NCBI GenBank assembly: GCA_017469795.1
Contig: JAFUFT010000052.1
Span: 1-64,000 of the forward strand
Source of the DNA: Oscillospiraceae bacterium
Lineage (GTDB): Bacteria > Bacillota > Clostridia > Oscillospirales > Oscillospiraceae
DNA length: 64,000 bases
Direction: 5' to 3'
This document shows, piece by piece, positions 8,108-17,315 of the stretch. Every line of letters begins with the position of its first letter. Positions within the stretch are counted from its first letter, which is position 1. The position numbers and the translations under genes were made by a program. The notes beneath the pieces were generated by a model that had not been told where the DNA came from, ran no database searches, and worked only from the letters and a program-made list of their open reading frames with translations.

Positions 8108-9157
8108 ATGAAGAGACTTGGAATCATGACTCTGATCGCCTGTCTGATTTTGACGGGATGCGTCTTCCTCCCGGTTCAGGATAATCCTCCTGCACAGGCA
8201 GCGCCCTGTTCAGTCGAAATGCTGGATGTTGGACAGGGCCTTTGTATTCTGGTGCAGATGGACGGGGAGTATCTTCTGTACGACGGCGGCGGCCGGGAGT
8301 CCTCCTCCTATGTGGTCCGGCGCCTCAAGGACATGGGAATCCGGGATATTAAGTATATGATTGCCTCCCATTACGACGAAGACCATATCAGCGGTCTGGT
8401 CGGAGTCCTGTCTGCCTTTGAGGTCGGGCATGTCCTCGCACCGGATTACGAAGTGGACACTAAGATCTTCCGGTCCTTTCACGATAAGATACGGGAATGC
8501 GGTCTGGAGCCGGATTCCCCCAATCCCGGAGTAAGGTATTCCCTTGGCAGCGGGGAGATCCTTGTCCTGGGACCGGAACAATACGATGATCCGGTGGAAA
8601 ACAACCGTTCGATTGCGGTGATGCTGTCATATGGCGAATTCCGATGCCTGATCACCGGAGACGCGGAACAGCAGGAGGAGGCAAACCTTGTGGTATCCAG
8701 ACAGGATCTTTCTGCGGACCTTTATGTGGCCGGCCATCACGGAAGCGCTTCCTCCAACACGCCGGCCTTTATCCGGTCCGTGTCCCCCCGGTTTGTGTTT
8801 TTCAGCTGCGGAGAGGGAAACGCCTACGGTCACCCATCGGCTAAAACGCTTCAAATTGTGCAGGATGCGGGAGCCGAGATTTTCCGAACAGACCGACAGG
8901 GAAGTGTGGGGGCGTTTTCAGACGGTACTCAGGTTTGGTTCAGTTCGGATTCGTGTCAGGACTGGACTCCCGGCAATCCGAACCAGACGGTATCTTCTTC
9001 GGGTGGGGATGTTCTCAACAAACGATCCATGCGGTTTCACCGTCCGGATTGCGACAGCGTCCGACAGATAAGCCCTTCAAACCGTGAGGATTCTGAAGCT
9101 TCCAGGGAAGAACTGATCGCGCAGGGATATCAACCCTGCGGCGCGTGCAATCCCTGA
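8108..9157 (+). CDS. ComEC-like metallo-beta-lactamase lipoprotein
   Basis: A 349-residue lipoprotein with lipobox LTGC (Cys near 17). A metallo-beta-lactamase domain covers about residues 35-290; it starts with EMLDVGQG and has the metal-binding SHYDEDHISG, TGDAE and GHHGS, as in the soluble domain of ComEC/Rec2. A short C-terminal module (about 310-349) with the pattern HRPDC and PCGACNP resembles the Cys/His tail seen on secreted nucleases and may bind metal. The channel part of ComEC is absent, so this is a surface hydrolase, possibly a nuclease or phosphodiesterase, rather than a DNA uptake channel. ATG 8108 follows GGAGGGGAGG. Confidence 0.85.
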   Translation: MKRLGIMTLIACLILTGCVFLPVQDNPPAQAAPCSVEMLDVGQGLCILVQMDGEYLLYDGGGRESSSYVVRRLKDMGIRDIKYMIASHYDEDHISGLVGVLSAFEVGHVLAPDYEVDTKIFRSFHDKIRECGLEPDSPNPGVRYSLGSGEILVLGPEQYDDPVENNRSIAVMLSYGEFRCLITGDAEQQEEANLVVSRQDLSADLYVAGHHGSASSNTPAFIRSVSPRFVFFSCGEGNAYGHPSAKTLQIVQDAGAEIFRTDRQGSVGAFSDGTQVWFSSDSCQDWTPGNPNQTVSSSGGDVLNKRSMRFHRPDCDSVRQISPSNREDSEASREELIAQGYQPCGACNP

Positions 9158-9186
9158 CACGATCCCCATATATGGTAAAGTTTTGA

Positions 9187-9214
9187 TTGACAGGACACAA
9201 GACCGTGATATAAT
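9187..9214 (+). promoter_or_regulatory. Promoter of the HerA-like ATPase gene
   Basis: TTGACA at 9187-9192 and TATAAT at 9209-9214, both perfect, are 16 bases apart. Confidence 0.8.
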
Positions 9215-9240
9215 ACAAACAGACGGGTAATGCCCGCGGA

Positions 9241-9274
9241 CGAACAGCCGTCTACCCCGGTAGACGGCTCGTTC
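9241..9274 (+). promoter_or_regulatory. Strong hairpin in the 5' leader of the HerA-like gene
   Basis: GCCGTCTACC (9247-9256) pairs with 9259-9268 and the stem extends outward through GAAC/GTTC. No T-run follows, so it is more likely an RNA-stability or translation element than a terminator. Confidence 0.45.
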
Positions 9275-9294
9275 TATACAGAGGAGGAACCGCT

Positions 9295-10926
9295 ATGTAT
9301 TTGCAGGAAGAGGGGAAGATCTGGCTGGCGACCGGCAGCGAGAGGGTATATTTAGAGCCCTCCATGTGCAACCGCCACGGGCTGATCGCTGGAGCGACCG
9401 GTACCGGAAAAACCGTCACGCTCAAGGTCATTGCGGAGTCCTTCAGCGATATGGGTGTTCCGGTGTTTCTCGCCGATATCAAGGGAGACTTGACGGGCAT
9501 GTGTGTGCCCGGCGTTGAGAATAAACATATCCGCCGGAGCATCGACACGATGCACATTGAAAACTTTGATTATACCACCTACCCGTCCCGTTTTTTCGAT
9601 GTCTACGGGAAAAAGGGACATCCGGTCCGGACAACGATTTCCGATATGGGCCCGGAGCTGCTCAGCCGGCTGCTTGGCCTCAACGATACACAGAGCGGCG
9701 TCCTGCGCATCGTGTTCAAAATTGCCGATGATCAGGGCCTTTTGCTTCTGGATCTGAAGGATCTGCGCAGCATGGTGCAGTATGTGGGTGACAACGCCAA
9801 GGAATATAAGCTGCAGTACGGCAATATTGCGGCGCAGTCCGTGGGCGCCATTCAGCGTTCCCTCCTGATGCTCGAGGATGAGGGCGGAGATCAGTTCTTC
9901 GGAGAACCGGATCTTGACATCAAAGACTGGTTTGACTGGGACGATCAGGGCCGCGGCGTTATGAATATTCTGGAGTGCCAGGAGCTGTTCCAGCATCCTT
10001 TGCTTTACGGCACCTTCCTTCTGTGGATGCTCACCGAGCTCTATGAGCTTCTGCCGGAAGTGGGCGATCTGGATAAACCCAAAATCGCGTTCTTCTTTGA
10101 TGAAGCGCACCTGCTCTTCAAGGACGCGCCGAAGGCGCTTCTGGAGAAGGTGGAACAGGTCGTGCGTCTGATCCGTTCCAAGGGCGTCAGCGTCTGGTTT
10201 ATCTCCCAGAACCCCTCGGATATTCCCGAGAGCGTTCTGAGTCAGATCGGCAACCGGGTTCAGCATGCGCTCCGGGCCTATACGCCCAACGAGCAGAAGG
10301 CGCTCCGTTATGCGGCAAAATCCTTCCGTGTAAACCCGGAATTTGACACCGAAACGGTACTTCAGCAGCTGGAAACCGGACAGGCTCTGGTTTCTGTACT
10401 GGATCCCAAGGGCGTACCTACTATTGTCGAACGCGCCGGAATTCTCCCGCCCCGCAGTTCCATGAGTATTGCAGAGGAAAGCGTTGTTGCAGAGGTGATT
10501 GCGGCCAGCCCCCTCCGGGAAAAGTACGACAAACCGGTGGACCGTATTTCCGCCTTTGAGACGCTCAACGCGCAGACCAGCGAGGAAGATAGCGGCGAAG
10601 AAGCTCAAGCCGATACGGAATCGGCGAAAGATCCGGGCCGTCCGAAGACAAAAACGGAGCTGATGGAAGAACAGCTCGCCAAAGAAAAGGCGGCCAAAGC
10701 GGATCAGACCCAGTCCAAGACGGATAAGGAAAGGGAAAAAGAGGAGAAAGAAAAGGCAAGAGCTGAGGCTAAGGCGGAAAAAGAACGGGAACGCGCCAAG
10801 GGCCGGAAAAAGCAGAGCGCCGCATCCAAAACAGCCGGTAAGGTGGTCTCCACCGCGGCCGGAACCGTGGGCCGGGAGCTTGGCAAGAGCTTTGTCCGCG
10901 GACTGCTTGGCATTCTCAAACGATGA
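9295..10926 (+). CDS. HerA-like P-loop ATPase (DUF853 family)
   Basis: A 543-residue protein of the HerA/FtsK-like hexameric ATPase superfamily. Walker A is GATGTGKT at residues 33-40. Walker B is IAFFFDEAHLL near 264, followed by the sensor-like SKGVSVWFISQNPSDIP. Matches to the DUF853/YjgR group run to about residue 420. The C-terminal 110 residues are a Glu/Lys/Ala-rich probable coiled coil ending in a small hydrophobic patch. The biological role of this group is not settled; DNA-linked translocation is plausible from the fold. The start has GAGGAGGAA. It precedes pyrH by 127 bases with no clear terminator between. Confidence 0.85.
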   Translation: MYLQEEGKIWLATGSERVYLEPSMCNRHGLIAGATGTGKTVTLKVIAESFSDMGVPVFLADIKGDLTGMCVPGVENKHIRRSIDTMHIENFDYTTYPSRFFDVYGKKGHPVRTTISDMGPELLSRLLGLNDTQSGVLRIVFKIADDQGLLLLDLKDLRSMVQYVGDNAKEYKLQYGNIAAQSVGAIQRSLLMLEDEGGDQFFGEPDLDIKDWFDWDDQGRGVMNILECQELFQHPLLYGTFLLWMLTELYELLPEVGDLDKPKIAFFFDEAHLLFKDAPKALLEKVEQVVRLIRSKGVSVWFISQNPSDIPESVLSQIGNRVQHALRAYTPNEQKALRYAAKSFRVNPEFDTETVLQQLETGQALVSVLDPKGVPTIVERAGILPPRSSMSIAEESVVAEVIAASPLREKYDKPVDRISAFETLNAQTSEEDSGEEAQADTESAKDPGRPKTKTELMEEQLAKEKAAKADQTQSKTDKEREKEEKEKARAEAKAEKERERAKGRKKQSAASKTAGKVVSTAAGTVGRELGKSFVRGLLGILKR

Positions 10927-11053
10927 ACAAAGCGTAAATAATTTTGGAAAAACCTGCTTTTGTTCTTTCCTTTTGCCTCCTGTTGGGGTAGAATAGGATC
11001 GAACATGAGACTACCCCGGATTCGGGGGCGCAATATAAAGGAGAGCGAAAATT

Positions 11054-11770
11054 ATGAGTGAGCCGCAGTATAAACGGGTACTGCTGAAAATCAGCGGAGA
11101 GGCCTTGGCGGGCGACGCCAAGCGCGGGCTTGATTTTGATGTGATCGGAAAAGTCTGTGATGTTGTCAAACAATGCGTGGAGGCCGGCGTACAGGTCGGG
11201 ATTGTTGTCGGCGGCGGCAATTTCTGGCGCGGCCTCAAGGACGGCGGCGATCGGATGCAGCGTGTCCGCGCCGACCACATGGGCATGCTTGCCACCACCA
11301 TTAATGCCCTTGCCATTGCCGACTGCCTGGAGCAGCGCGACGTGGAGGTCCGGGTACAGACCGCCATTGAGATGCGTGCTATCGCAGAGCCCTATATTCG
11401 TTCCCGTGCCTGCCGGCATTTGGAAAAGGGCAGAGTTGTGATCTTCGGCTGCGGCACCGGTAATCCTTATTTCTCCACAGACACCGGCGCTGCGCTTCGG
11501 GCGGCCGAGATCGACGCGGATGTGATCCTTCTTGCGAAAAACATCGACGGCGTATATGACTCCGATCCCGCAAAGAATCCCGACGCAAAGAAGTACGATG
11601 ACATCACTTATGCAGAGGTCCTTGCCAAGCAGCTTCAGGTGATGGACTCCACTGCTACAAGTCTCTGCATGGACAACAATATTCCGGTCTTTGTATTTGC
11701 ACTCAAGCAGCCTGAAAATATTCTCAAGGCAGCGATGGGCGAAAATATCGGCACCTATGTTCACGGATGA
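11054..11770 (+). CDS. pyrH: UMP kinase
   Basis: A 238-residue amino-acid-kinase-fold enzyme that phosphorylates UMP to UDP for pyrimidine nucleotide synthesis. It has LKISGEAL at the N-terminus, the GGGNFWRG phosphate-binding loop, [14 protein letters not shown], and [19 protein letters not shown], all typical of the bacterial hexameric enzyme. AAGGAGAG precedes ATG. It is 23 bases from frr, the usual partner. The rpsB-tsf pair that commonly precedes pyrH is absent here and is replaced by the HerA-like gene. Confidence 0.97.
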   Translation: MSEPQYKRVLLKISGEALAGDAKRGLDFDVIGKVCDVVKQCVEAGVQVGIVVGGGNFWRGLKDGGDRMQRVRADHMGMLATTINALAIADCLEQRDVEVRVQTAIEMRAIAEPYIRSRACRHLEKGRVVIFGCGTGNPYFSTDTGAALRAAEIDADVILLAKNIDGVYDSDPAKNPDAKKYDDITYAEVLAKQLQVMDSTATSLCMDNNIPVFVFALKQPENILKAAMGENIGTYVHG

Positions 11771-11793
11771 AATACGTTTAGGAGGCGTTTTAG

Positions 11794-12348
11794 ATGAAAG
11801 TTGATTTGTCACCCTATTCCAAGAAAATGGACAAGACCATCGAAGTGCTTCAGGGGCAGTTCGCTTCTGTCCGCGCAGGCCGGGCCAACGCCTCGGTTCT
11901 CGATCGCATCTCGGTGGAGTATTATGGCGTGGACACCCCCATTAACCAGGTGGGATCCATCACATCTCCCGATCCCAGAACGCTTTTGATTCAGCCCTGG
12001 GACAAGACTCTCCTTCGCCCCATCGAGAAAGCCATTCAGGTCAGCGATCTCGGCATCAATCCCCAGAACGACGGCCAGGTCATCCGCTTGATCTTCCCGC
12101 AGCTCACGGAGGAGCGCCGGAAAGATTTGACCAAACAGGTCAAGAAATACGGGGAAGAGAGCAAGGTCGCCATCCGCAACGTCCGTCGGGATGCTATGGA
12201 CGCCATCAAGAAAATGCAGAAGAAGTCCGAGATCACCGAGGATGACCAGAAGGAAGCAGAGAAGGATCTGCAGAAGGTCACGGATGAGTATATCAAGAAA
12301 GTGGACGAGCAGTGCGCCAAAAAGGAAAAGGAACTGATGGAGCTCTGA
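11794..12348 (+). CDS. frr: Ribosome recycling factor
   Basis: A 184-residue protein that splits post-termination ribosomes together with EF-G. The sequence has the hallmark VRAGRANASVLDRISVEYYG and PWDKTLLRPIEKAI, and the charged C-terminal helix containing RRDAMDAIKK. Length is standard. TAGGAGGCG lies upstream of ATG 11794. It is cotranscribed with pyrH; a perfect intrinsic hairpin follows before uppS. Confidence 0.97.
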   Translation: MKVDLSPYSKKMDKTIEVLQGQFASVRAGRANASVLDRISVEYYGVDTPINQVGSITSPDPRTLLIQPWDKTLLRPIEKAIQVSDLGINPQNDGQVIRLIFPQLTEERRKDLTKQVKKYGEESKVAIRNVRRDAMDAIKKMQKKSEITEDDQKEAEKDLQKVTDEYIKKVDEQCAKKEKELMEL

Positions 12349-12364
12349 TCATACGAAAAACCGC

Positions 12365-12396
12365 CTTGGGAAAGGGGAGACCCTTTCCCAAGTTTT
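12365..12396 (+). terminator. Intrinsic terminator or attenuator between frr and uppS
   Basis: A perfect 12-bp stem (12365-12376 with 12381-12392) and GAGA loop are followed by TTTT then C. It lies inside an otherwise continuous gene array, so it may only reduce downstream expression. Confidence 0.75.
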
Positions 12397-12417
12397 CACA
12401 AGAGGAGAACAAAAAGC

Positions 12418-13140
12418 ATGGCTTTACACGCAAAGCAGGATAACACGATGCCGCAGCATATTGCCATCATCATGGACGGAAACGGACGGTGGGCAAAAAA
12501 GAGACTGCTGCCCCGATCCGCAGGTCACGCAGCGGGAGCGGAGACATTTCGGAAGATTGCGCTCTACTGCAGAGAAATCGGCGTAAAATATCTTACCGTC
12601 TACGCTTTTTCCACAGAAAACTGGAAACGGCCTCAGGAAGAAGTTTCAAAGATCATGTCTCTTATGAAAGACTATCTGCTTGAAGCCATCCGGGACATGC
12701 AGAAAAACCATGTGCGGATCAATTTCTTTGGAGACCTGTCTGCGTTAAGTCCGGAACTGCAGGCGCTTGCGGCGGAAGCCGGAAAAGAATCGGAAGTCTT
12801 TGCGGATTCCCAGGTGAATATGTGCATCAATTACGGCAGCCGGGACGAAATCCTCCGGGCTGCCAGAAAATGGGCATCCCACTGCGCGCAAACCGGGGAA
12901 GATCCGAATTCGCTGACTGCCGACGGTTTTTCCAGTTTGCTGTACTCGGGAGATATACCGGATCCTGATTTGATCATCCGACCCGGCGGCGAGCTACGTA
13001 TCTCTAACTTCCTGCTCTGGCAGGCGGCCTATGCCGAGTTATATTTCACTGATGTTTTATGGCCCGACTTCGATGAGCGGGAGCTCGACAAAGCGATCGA
13101 AGCGTTCCGGACCAGGAATCGTCGGTATGGAGGAATCTGA
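12418..13140 (+). CDS. uppS: Undecaprenyl diphosphate synthase (isoprenyl transferase)
   Basis: A 240-residue cis-prenyltransferase that extends farnesyl diphosphate with isopentenyl units to make the C55 lipid carrier for peptidoglycan and other wall polymers. The motif HIAIIMDGNGRWAKKR with catalytic Asp20, the middle segment TVYAFSTENWKR and the C-terminal RPGGELRISNFLLWQ are all intact. AGAGGAGAAC precedes the start. The stop codon is immediately followed by the cdsA start, indicating translational coupling. Confidence 0.97.
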   Translation: MALHAKQDNTMPQHIAIIMDGNGRWAKKRLLPRSAGHAAGAETFRKIALYCREIGVKYLTVYAFSTENWKRPQEEVSKIMSLMKDYLLEAIRDMQKNHVRINFFGDLSALSPELQALAAEAGKESEVFADSQVNMCINYGSRDEILRAARKWASHCAQTGEDPNSLTADGFSSLLYSGDIPDPDLIIRPGGELRISNFLLWQAAYAELYFTDVLWPDFDERELDKAIEAFRTRNRRYGGI

Positions 13141-13953
13141 ATGAAATCAAGACTGCTTGTGGCCGCTGTCGGCGTTCCGCTTCTGCTGGTGATTCTTCTG
13201 GTGTGTCCGGCCATCGTAACCGCGCTGACTTTATCGTTCCTCTGTGCCGTAGGCGCCAGAGAGATGCTGAAAACCACCGGGATTCTGGACCACACCCGTA
13301 TGATCGGATACAGTATGCTTTCCGCGTTTTTGGTTCCCATCTGGAGTTACTTCGGTTCTCCGCTGCTGCCCTTTGTGATCGGAACGGTGATATTTGCGCT
13401 TCTTCTGTTCACCGAATCGTTGCTGGCATATCCGCACGTCAGGTTTGAAAGCGTGACCGGCGCGCTGTTCGCCGGGATCGTGATTCCGCTTTGCCTGAGC
13501 AGCATACTCCGCATTCTGATGCAGGATCGCGGACGGTTCCTGGTTCTGATCCCGATCATGATTCCCTTTATTGCGGACGCCGGCGCCTATTTTGCCGGAA
13601 GGTTTTTCGGAAAGAAAAAACTTGCCCCGGTTCTGTCGCCGCATAAGACCGTTGAGGGAGCCATCGGCGGCGTACTTACCGGCATCATTTCCATGATGAT
13701 CTATGGCCTTGTGATGCGCCTATGCTTTGATTTTGAGTACCAGTTCCTCGCTGCAGCGGTCTACGGACTGCTCGGATCCCTTGTGTCTATTGTCGGAGAT
13801 CTGAGCTTTTCCATGATCAAGCGGGAAACCGGCATCAAGGATTACGGAACGATTTTCCGTGCCCACGGAGGCGTTCTAGACCGGTTTGACAGCGTGATAT
13901 TTGCAGCTCCCGTGGTGGAGCTTCTGATGATCCTCCTTCCGGTGCTGTCGTAA
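13141..13953 (+). CDS. cdsA: Phosphatidate cytidylyltransferase (CDP-diglyceride synthase)
   Basis: A 270-residue polytopic membrane enzyme that makes CDP-diacylglycerol from phosphatidate and CTP, the precursor of the acidic phospholipids. About seven to eight hydrophobic segments are visible. The family signature near the C-terminus is present (SMIKRETGIKDYGT followed by AHGGVLDRFDS). It starts directly at the base after the uppS stop. Confidence 0.96.
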   Translation: MKSRLLVAAVGVPLLLVILLVCPAIVTALTLSFLCAVGAREMLKTTGILDHTRMIGYSMLSAFLVPIWSYFGSPLLPFVIGTVIFALLLFTESLLAYPHVRFESVTGALFAGIVIPLCLSSILRILMQDRGRFLVLIPIMIPFIADAGAYFAGRFFGKKKLAPVLSPHKTVEGAIGGVLTGIISMMIYGLVMRLCFDFEYQFLAAAVYGLLGSLVSIVGDLSFSMIKRETGIKDYGTIFRAHGGVLDRFDSVIFAAPVVELLMILLPVLS

Positions 13954-13956
13954 TTA

Positions 13957-13985
13957 CTCGGTGCGAAAACCGAGCCCCGGTTTTT
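13957..13985 (+). promoter_or_regulatory. Two mutually exclusive hairpins before dxr
   Basis: CTCGGT (13957-13962) pairs with ACCGAG (13969-13974). Alternatively AAAACCG (13966-13972) pairs with CGGTTTT (13978-13984), which then has a terminator-like T-run. Overlapping stems like this can form an attenuator; both are short. Confidence 0.35.
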
Positions 13986-14003
13986 GCAGAAAGTGTGCAT
14001 AAC

Positions 14004-15149
14004 ATGAAAGTTCAATCGATATCTATTTTGGGGAGCACCGGCTCCATCGGCCGCCAGACGCTGGACGTGGCGGAACACCTCGGAATGAAAATCGCTGCCC
14101 TGACGGCCAATGAAAACGTGGACCGAATGGCGGAGCAGGCAAGAAAATACCGCCCCAAGCTGTGTGTCATGGGAAGTGAGCAGGAGGCGGAGGCGCTCCG
14201 GATGCGGATCTCTGATCTTTCCATTCCGGTAAAATGCGGCATGGACGGACTTGTGGAAGCGGCGACGATTTCGGAGGCGGACGTCGTTGTCACGGCGGTA
14301 ATGGGGATGATCGGCCTTCGTCCCACTCTCGCCGCAATCCAGGCGAAGAAACGCATCGGCCTTGCGAACAAAGAGACCCTGGTATGCGCCGGCGAACTGG
14401 TGATGGATGCGGCGGACCGCTACGGAGCGGAGATCGTTCCGGTGGACTCCGAGCACAGCGCTATTTTCCAATGCCTGATGGGGTGCCGGGACCGAAGCGA
14501 AATCAAACGTCTGATCCTGACTGCCTCCGGAGGGCCTTTTTACGGAAAAAAATACGAGGAATTGGAGACAATAACAAAAGAAGACGCCCTGCGGCATCCA
14601 AATTGGACTATGGGACCGAAAATAACGGTGGATTCCGCCACCATGATGAACAAGGGGCTTGAAGTGATTGAAGCCATGCGTCTTTACCGGCTGCCGAAAT
14701 CCAAGGTGGACGTCGTCGTCCACCGGCAGAGTATTGTACATTCTCTTGTGGAATTTCGGGACGGAGCGATTATGGCGCAGCTCGGCGTGCCGGACATGCG
14801 GATCCCCATTCAGCTGGCGCTGACTTATCCGAACCGGATGGATGCGCCCTGCGATGCTCTGGATCTTCTGACCTGCGGCGAGCTGACGTTCCTGCCTCCG
14901 GATCCTGTGAATTTCCCCTGTTTGGCCTACGCTGTGGAGGCGGCACAGCGGGGCGGAACCGCATGTGCGATCATGAACGGCGCCAACGAGGCGGCGGTAG
15001 ATCTGTTCCTGCACGATCAAATCGGCTTCAATGATATCCCGCGCCGGGTGCGCCGTGCCATGGATGCGGTTGCTGTTGTGGATCGTCCCGGATTAGAGGA
15101 TATTCTGGCAGCGGACCGTCTTGCCCGGGACTCAGTTTATGCCGGATAG
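14004..15149 (+). CDS. dxr: 1-deoxy-D-xylulose 5-phosphate reductoisomerase
   Basis: A 381-residue enzyme that converts DXP to MEP with NADPH, the first committed step of the non-mevalonate isoprenoid pathway. The NADPH-binding ILGSTGSIGRQTL, NKETLV, the metal-binding VDSEHSAIFQ, GGPF and MNKGLEVIEA motifs are in order. ATG 14004 is preferred; a GTG three codons upstream is the alternative. The ribosome binding site is weak (AGAAAG). Confidence 0.96.
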   Translation: MKVQSISILGSTGSIGRQTLDVAEHLGMKIAALTANENVDRMAEQARKYRPKLCVMGSEQEAEALRMRISDLSIPVKCGMDGLVEAATISEADVVVTAVMGMIGLRPTLAAIQAKKRIGLANKETLVCAGELVMDAADRYGAEIVPVDSEHSAIFQCLMGCRDRSEIKRLILTASGGPFYGKKYEELETITKEDALRHPNWTMGPKITVDSATMMNKGLEVIEAMRLYRLPKSKVDVVVHRQSIVHSLVEFRDGAIMAQLGVPDMRIPIQLALTYPNRMDAPCDALDLLTCGELTFLPPDPVNFPCLAYAVEAAQRGGTACAIMNGANEAAVDLFLHDQIGFNDIPRRVRRAMDAVAVVDRPGLEDILAADRLARDSVYAG

Positions 15150-15182
15150 GGAAGGGCACTTTCTTTTGATTGGAGCTATTCT

Positions 15183-16244
15183 ATGTTTATCATCATAGCA
15201 ATTCTGATTTTCAGCTTTTTGATTTTTATCCACGAATTCGGACACTTTCTTGCTGCGAAGCTGTTCGATGTCAAGGTCAATGAGTTTTCGATTTTTATGG
15301 GACCGAGACTTCTGCACTGGGGCAAGGGAGAGACGGAGTATTCGATCCGGCTTCTGCCCATCGGCGGATACTGTGCCATGGAGGGAGAAGACGGGGACAG
15401 CGATGATCCCCGAGCCTTTACCGCCAAGGCGCCGTGGAAACGTATCATCATTCTGGCTGCCGGCGCGTTTATGAATTTTCTCACAGGCATTGTAATCCTG
15501 CTCGTTATTTATACCACCGCAACAGGATTCCGGACGCTGGAGATTACCGGCTTTCTGGATGGATGCCCTCTGGAGGGGGAGAACGCCCTGCAGGTGGGCG
15601 ATGTTGTGGAAGAAATCAACGGGGATAATCTCTATATCTTTTCTGATTTTTCCATGCTGACGGAACGCGCCGGAGAAGGTGCCATAGATGTCACGGTGCG
15701 GCGGGACGGACGATCTGTCGTATTGCATGACCTCAACATGGTGAAACAGGACTATACCGTTGACGGACAGACGCTTCACATCTTCGGCATCACCTTTGCC
15801 GGAGCGGAGGAAAAAACAGTCGGAACACTGCTTAAAAACACATGGCTGACTGCGATTGACTTTGGCCGGATGGTGAAGATGGGGCTTCTGGATCTGATCA
15901 CCGGACGGGCCGGACTCAAGGACATGGCGGGACCTGTCGGGATCGTGGACGCGGTCCAGGAAACCGGGAAAAGCGCTGCCAATACGATGGACGGCGTGCT
16001 TAACGTGCTGTATTTCGGCGCGTTTATTGCCGTGAACCTGTCTTTTATGAATATGCTTCCGATTCCGGCGCTGGATGGCGGACACATCTTTCTGCTGCTT
16101 GTGACCTGGATGATTGAGCTGATAACCGGTAAGAAAATCGATCCGAAGTATGAAGCTTATGTGCATGCCGCAGGATTGGTAGTGCTGCTGGGCTTTATGC
16201 TGCTCATTACGTTTAACGATATTGTACGTCTTGTGACGGGGTGA
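15183..16244 (+). CDS. rseP: RIP metalloprotease RseP (site-2 protease)
   Basis: A 353-residue intramembrane zinc protease. The catalytic HEFGH lies at residues 17-21 inside the first transmembrane segment. A PDZ domain covers about residues 115-185. The second metal-site motif MNMLPIPALDGGH is near residue 286, followed by the last membrane segment. It normally cleaves anti-sigma factors or signal-peptide remnants; the substrate is not given by the neighbours. It sits between dxr and ispG as in many Firmicutes. Confidence 0.95.
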   Translation: MFIIIAILIFSFLIFIHEFGHFLAAKLFDVKVNEFSIFMGPRLLHWGKGETEYSIRLLPIGGYCAMEGEDGDSDDPRAFTAKAPWKRIIILAAGAFMNFLTGIVILLVIYTTATGFRTLEITGFLDGCPLEGENALQVGDVVEEINGDNLYIFSDFSMLTERAGEGAIDVTVRRDGRSVVLHDLNMVKQDYTVDGQTLHIFGITFAGAEEKTVGTLLKNTWLTAIDFGRMVKMGLLDLITGRAGLKDMAGPVGIVDAVQETGKSAANTMDGVLNVLYFGAFIAVNLSFMNMLPIPALDGGHIFLLLVTWMIELITGKKIDPKYEAYVHAAGLVVLLGFMLLITFNDIVRLVTG

Positions 16245-16248
16245 TGAT

Positions 16249-17286
16249 ATGAAACGTCAGATCATGGTTGGAAATGTACCTGTGGGCGGAGACGCGCCGG
16301 TCAGTATTCAGTCCATGCTTAACACAAAGACCACGGACGTAGAAGGGTCCCTGAATCAGATCCGGGCACTTCGCGCTGCTGGTTGTCAGATTGTACGTCT
16401 GGCCGTACCGGATATGGAAGCGGCAAAGGGTTTTTCGGAGATCGCCGCGGAATCTCCGCTCCCGCTGGTGGCGGATATCCATTTTGACTATCGTCTGGCC
16501 ATTGCGGCAGCTGTAGGCGGCGCTTCCAAAATCCGCATCAACCCCGGCAATATCGGCGGTGAGGATCGGGTCAAGGCGGTCGTTGACGTCTGCAGGGAAA
16601 AGAAGATCCCGATTCGTATCGGCGTCAACGGCGGATCGCTGGAGAAAGAGATCCTGGAGAAATACGGTCATCCCACTGCGGAGGCCCTGGTAGAAAGCGC
16701 CATGGGACATATCCGCCTGCTGGAGGAACTGGATTTTCACGATATCTGTGTCTCCATGAAGTCCTCCTCCGTGCCTGTGACCATGGCAGCATACCGGCTG
16801 ATGGACCAAAAAACAGATTATCCGCTCCATTTGGGCGTGACCGAAACAGGCACCCGGCATATGGGAATCATTAAATCAGCCATGGGGATCGGCGGACTGC
16901 TTTGTTTGGGCATTGGAAACACCCTTCGGGTCAGCCTGACAGCCGATCCGGTCGAGGAGATCCTTGCGGCAAAAGACATCCTGCAGGCCTCCGGCCTTCG
17001 ACAAAACGGTCCGGAACTGATCGCCTGTCCCACCTGCGGACGGACTCAGATCGACCTGATCGGCCTTGCGGAAGAAGTGGAACGTCGGATGAAACAGGTC
17101 AACAAACCCATTACCGTTGCGGTCATGGGATGTATTGTCAACGGACCGGGAGAAGCCCGGGAAGCAGACGTGGGAATTGCCGGCGGCAAGGACTGCGGCG
17201 TATTGTTTGCAAAGGGCAAAAAGCTGAAAACTCTGCCCTATGATCAGTTGGCAGACGCATTGATGGAGTATATCGAAACACTGTAA
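16249..17286 (+). CDS. ispG: 4-hydroxy-3-methylbut-2-en-1-yl diphosphate synthase
   Basis: A 345-residue [4Fe-4S] enzyme that converts MEcPP to HMBPP late in the MEP pathway. The N-terminal TIM-barrel part has GGDAPVSIQSMLNT and RINPGNIG. The cluster ligands are visible in ACPTCGR and VMGCIVNGPGEA. It begins four bases after the rseP stop, so it is translationally linked, and is followed by polC after 29 bases. Whether electrons come from flavodoxin or ferredoxin cannot be told. Confidence 0.96.
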   Translation: MKRQIMVGNVPVGGDAPVSIQSMLNTKTTDVEGSLNQIRALRAAGCQIVRLAVPDMEAAKGFSEIAAESPLPLVADIHFDYRLAIAAAVGGASKIRINPGNIGGEDRVKAVVDVCREKKIPIRIGVNGGSLEKEILEKYGHPTAEALVESAMGHIRLLEELDFHDICVSMKSSSVPVTMAAYRLMDQKTDYPLHLGVTETGTRHMGIIKSAMGIGGLLCLGIGNTLRVSLTADPVEEILAAKDILQASGLRQNGPELIACPTCGRTQIDLIGLAEEVERRMKQVNKPITVAVMGCIVNGPGEAREADVGIAGGKDCGVLFAKGKKLKTLPYDQLADALMEYIETL

Positions 17287-17315
17287 TCGGTTTACATAAC
17301 AAGAGAGGAACCACG

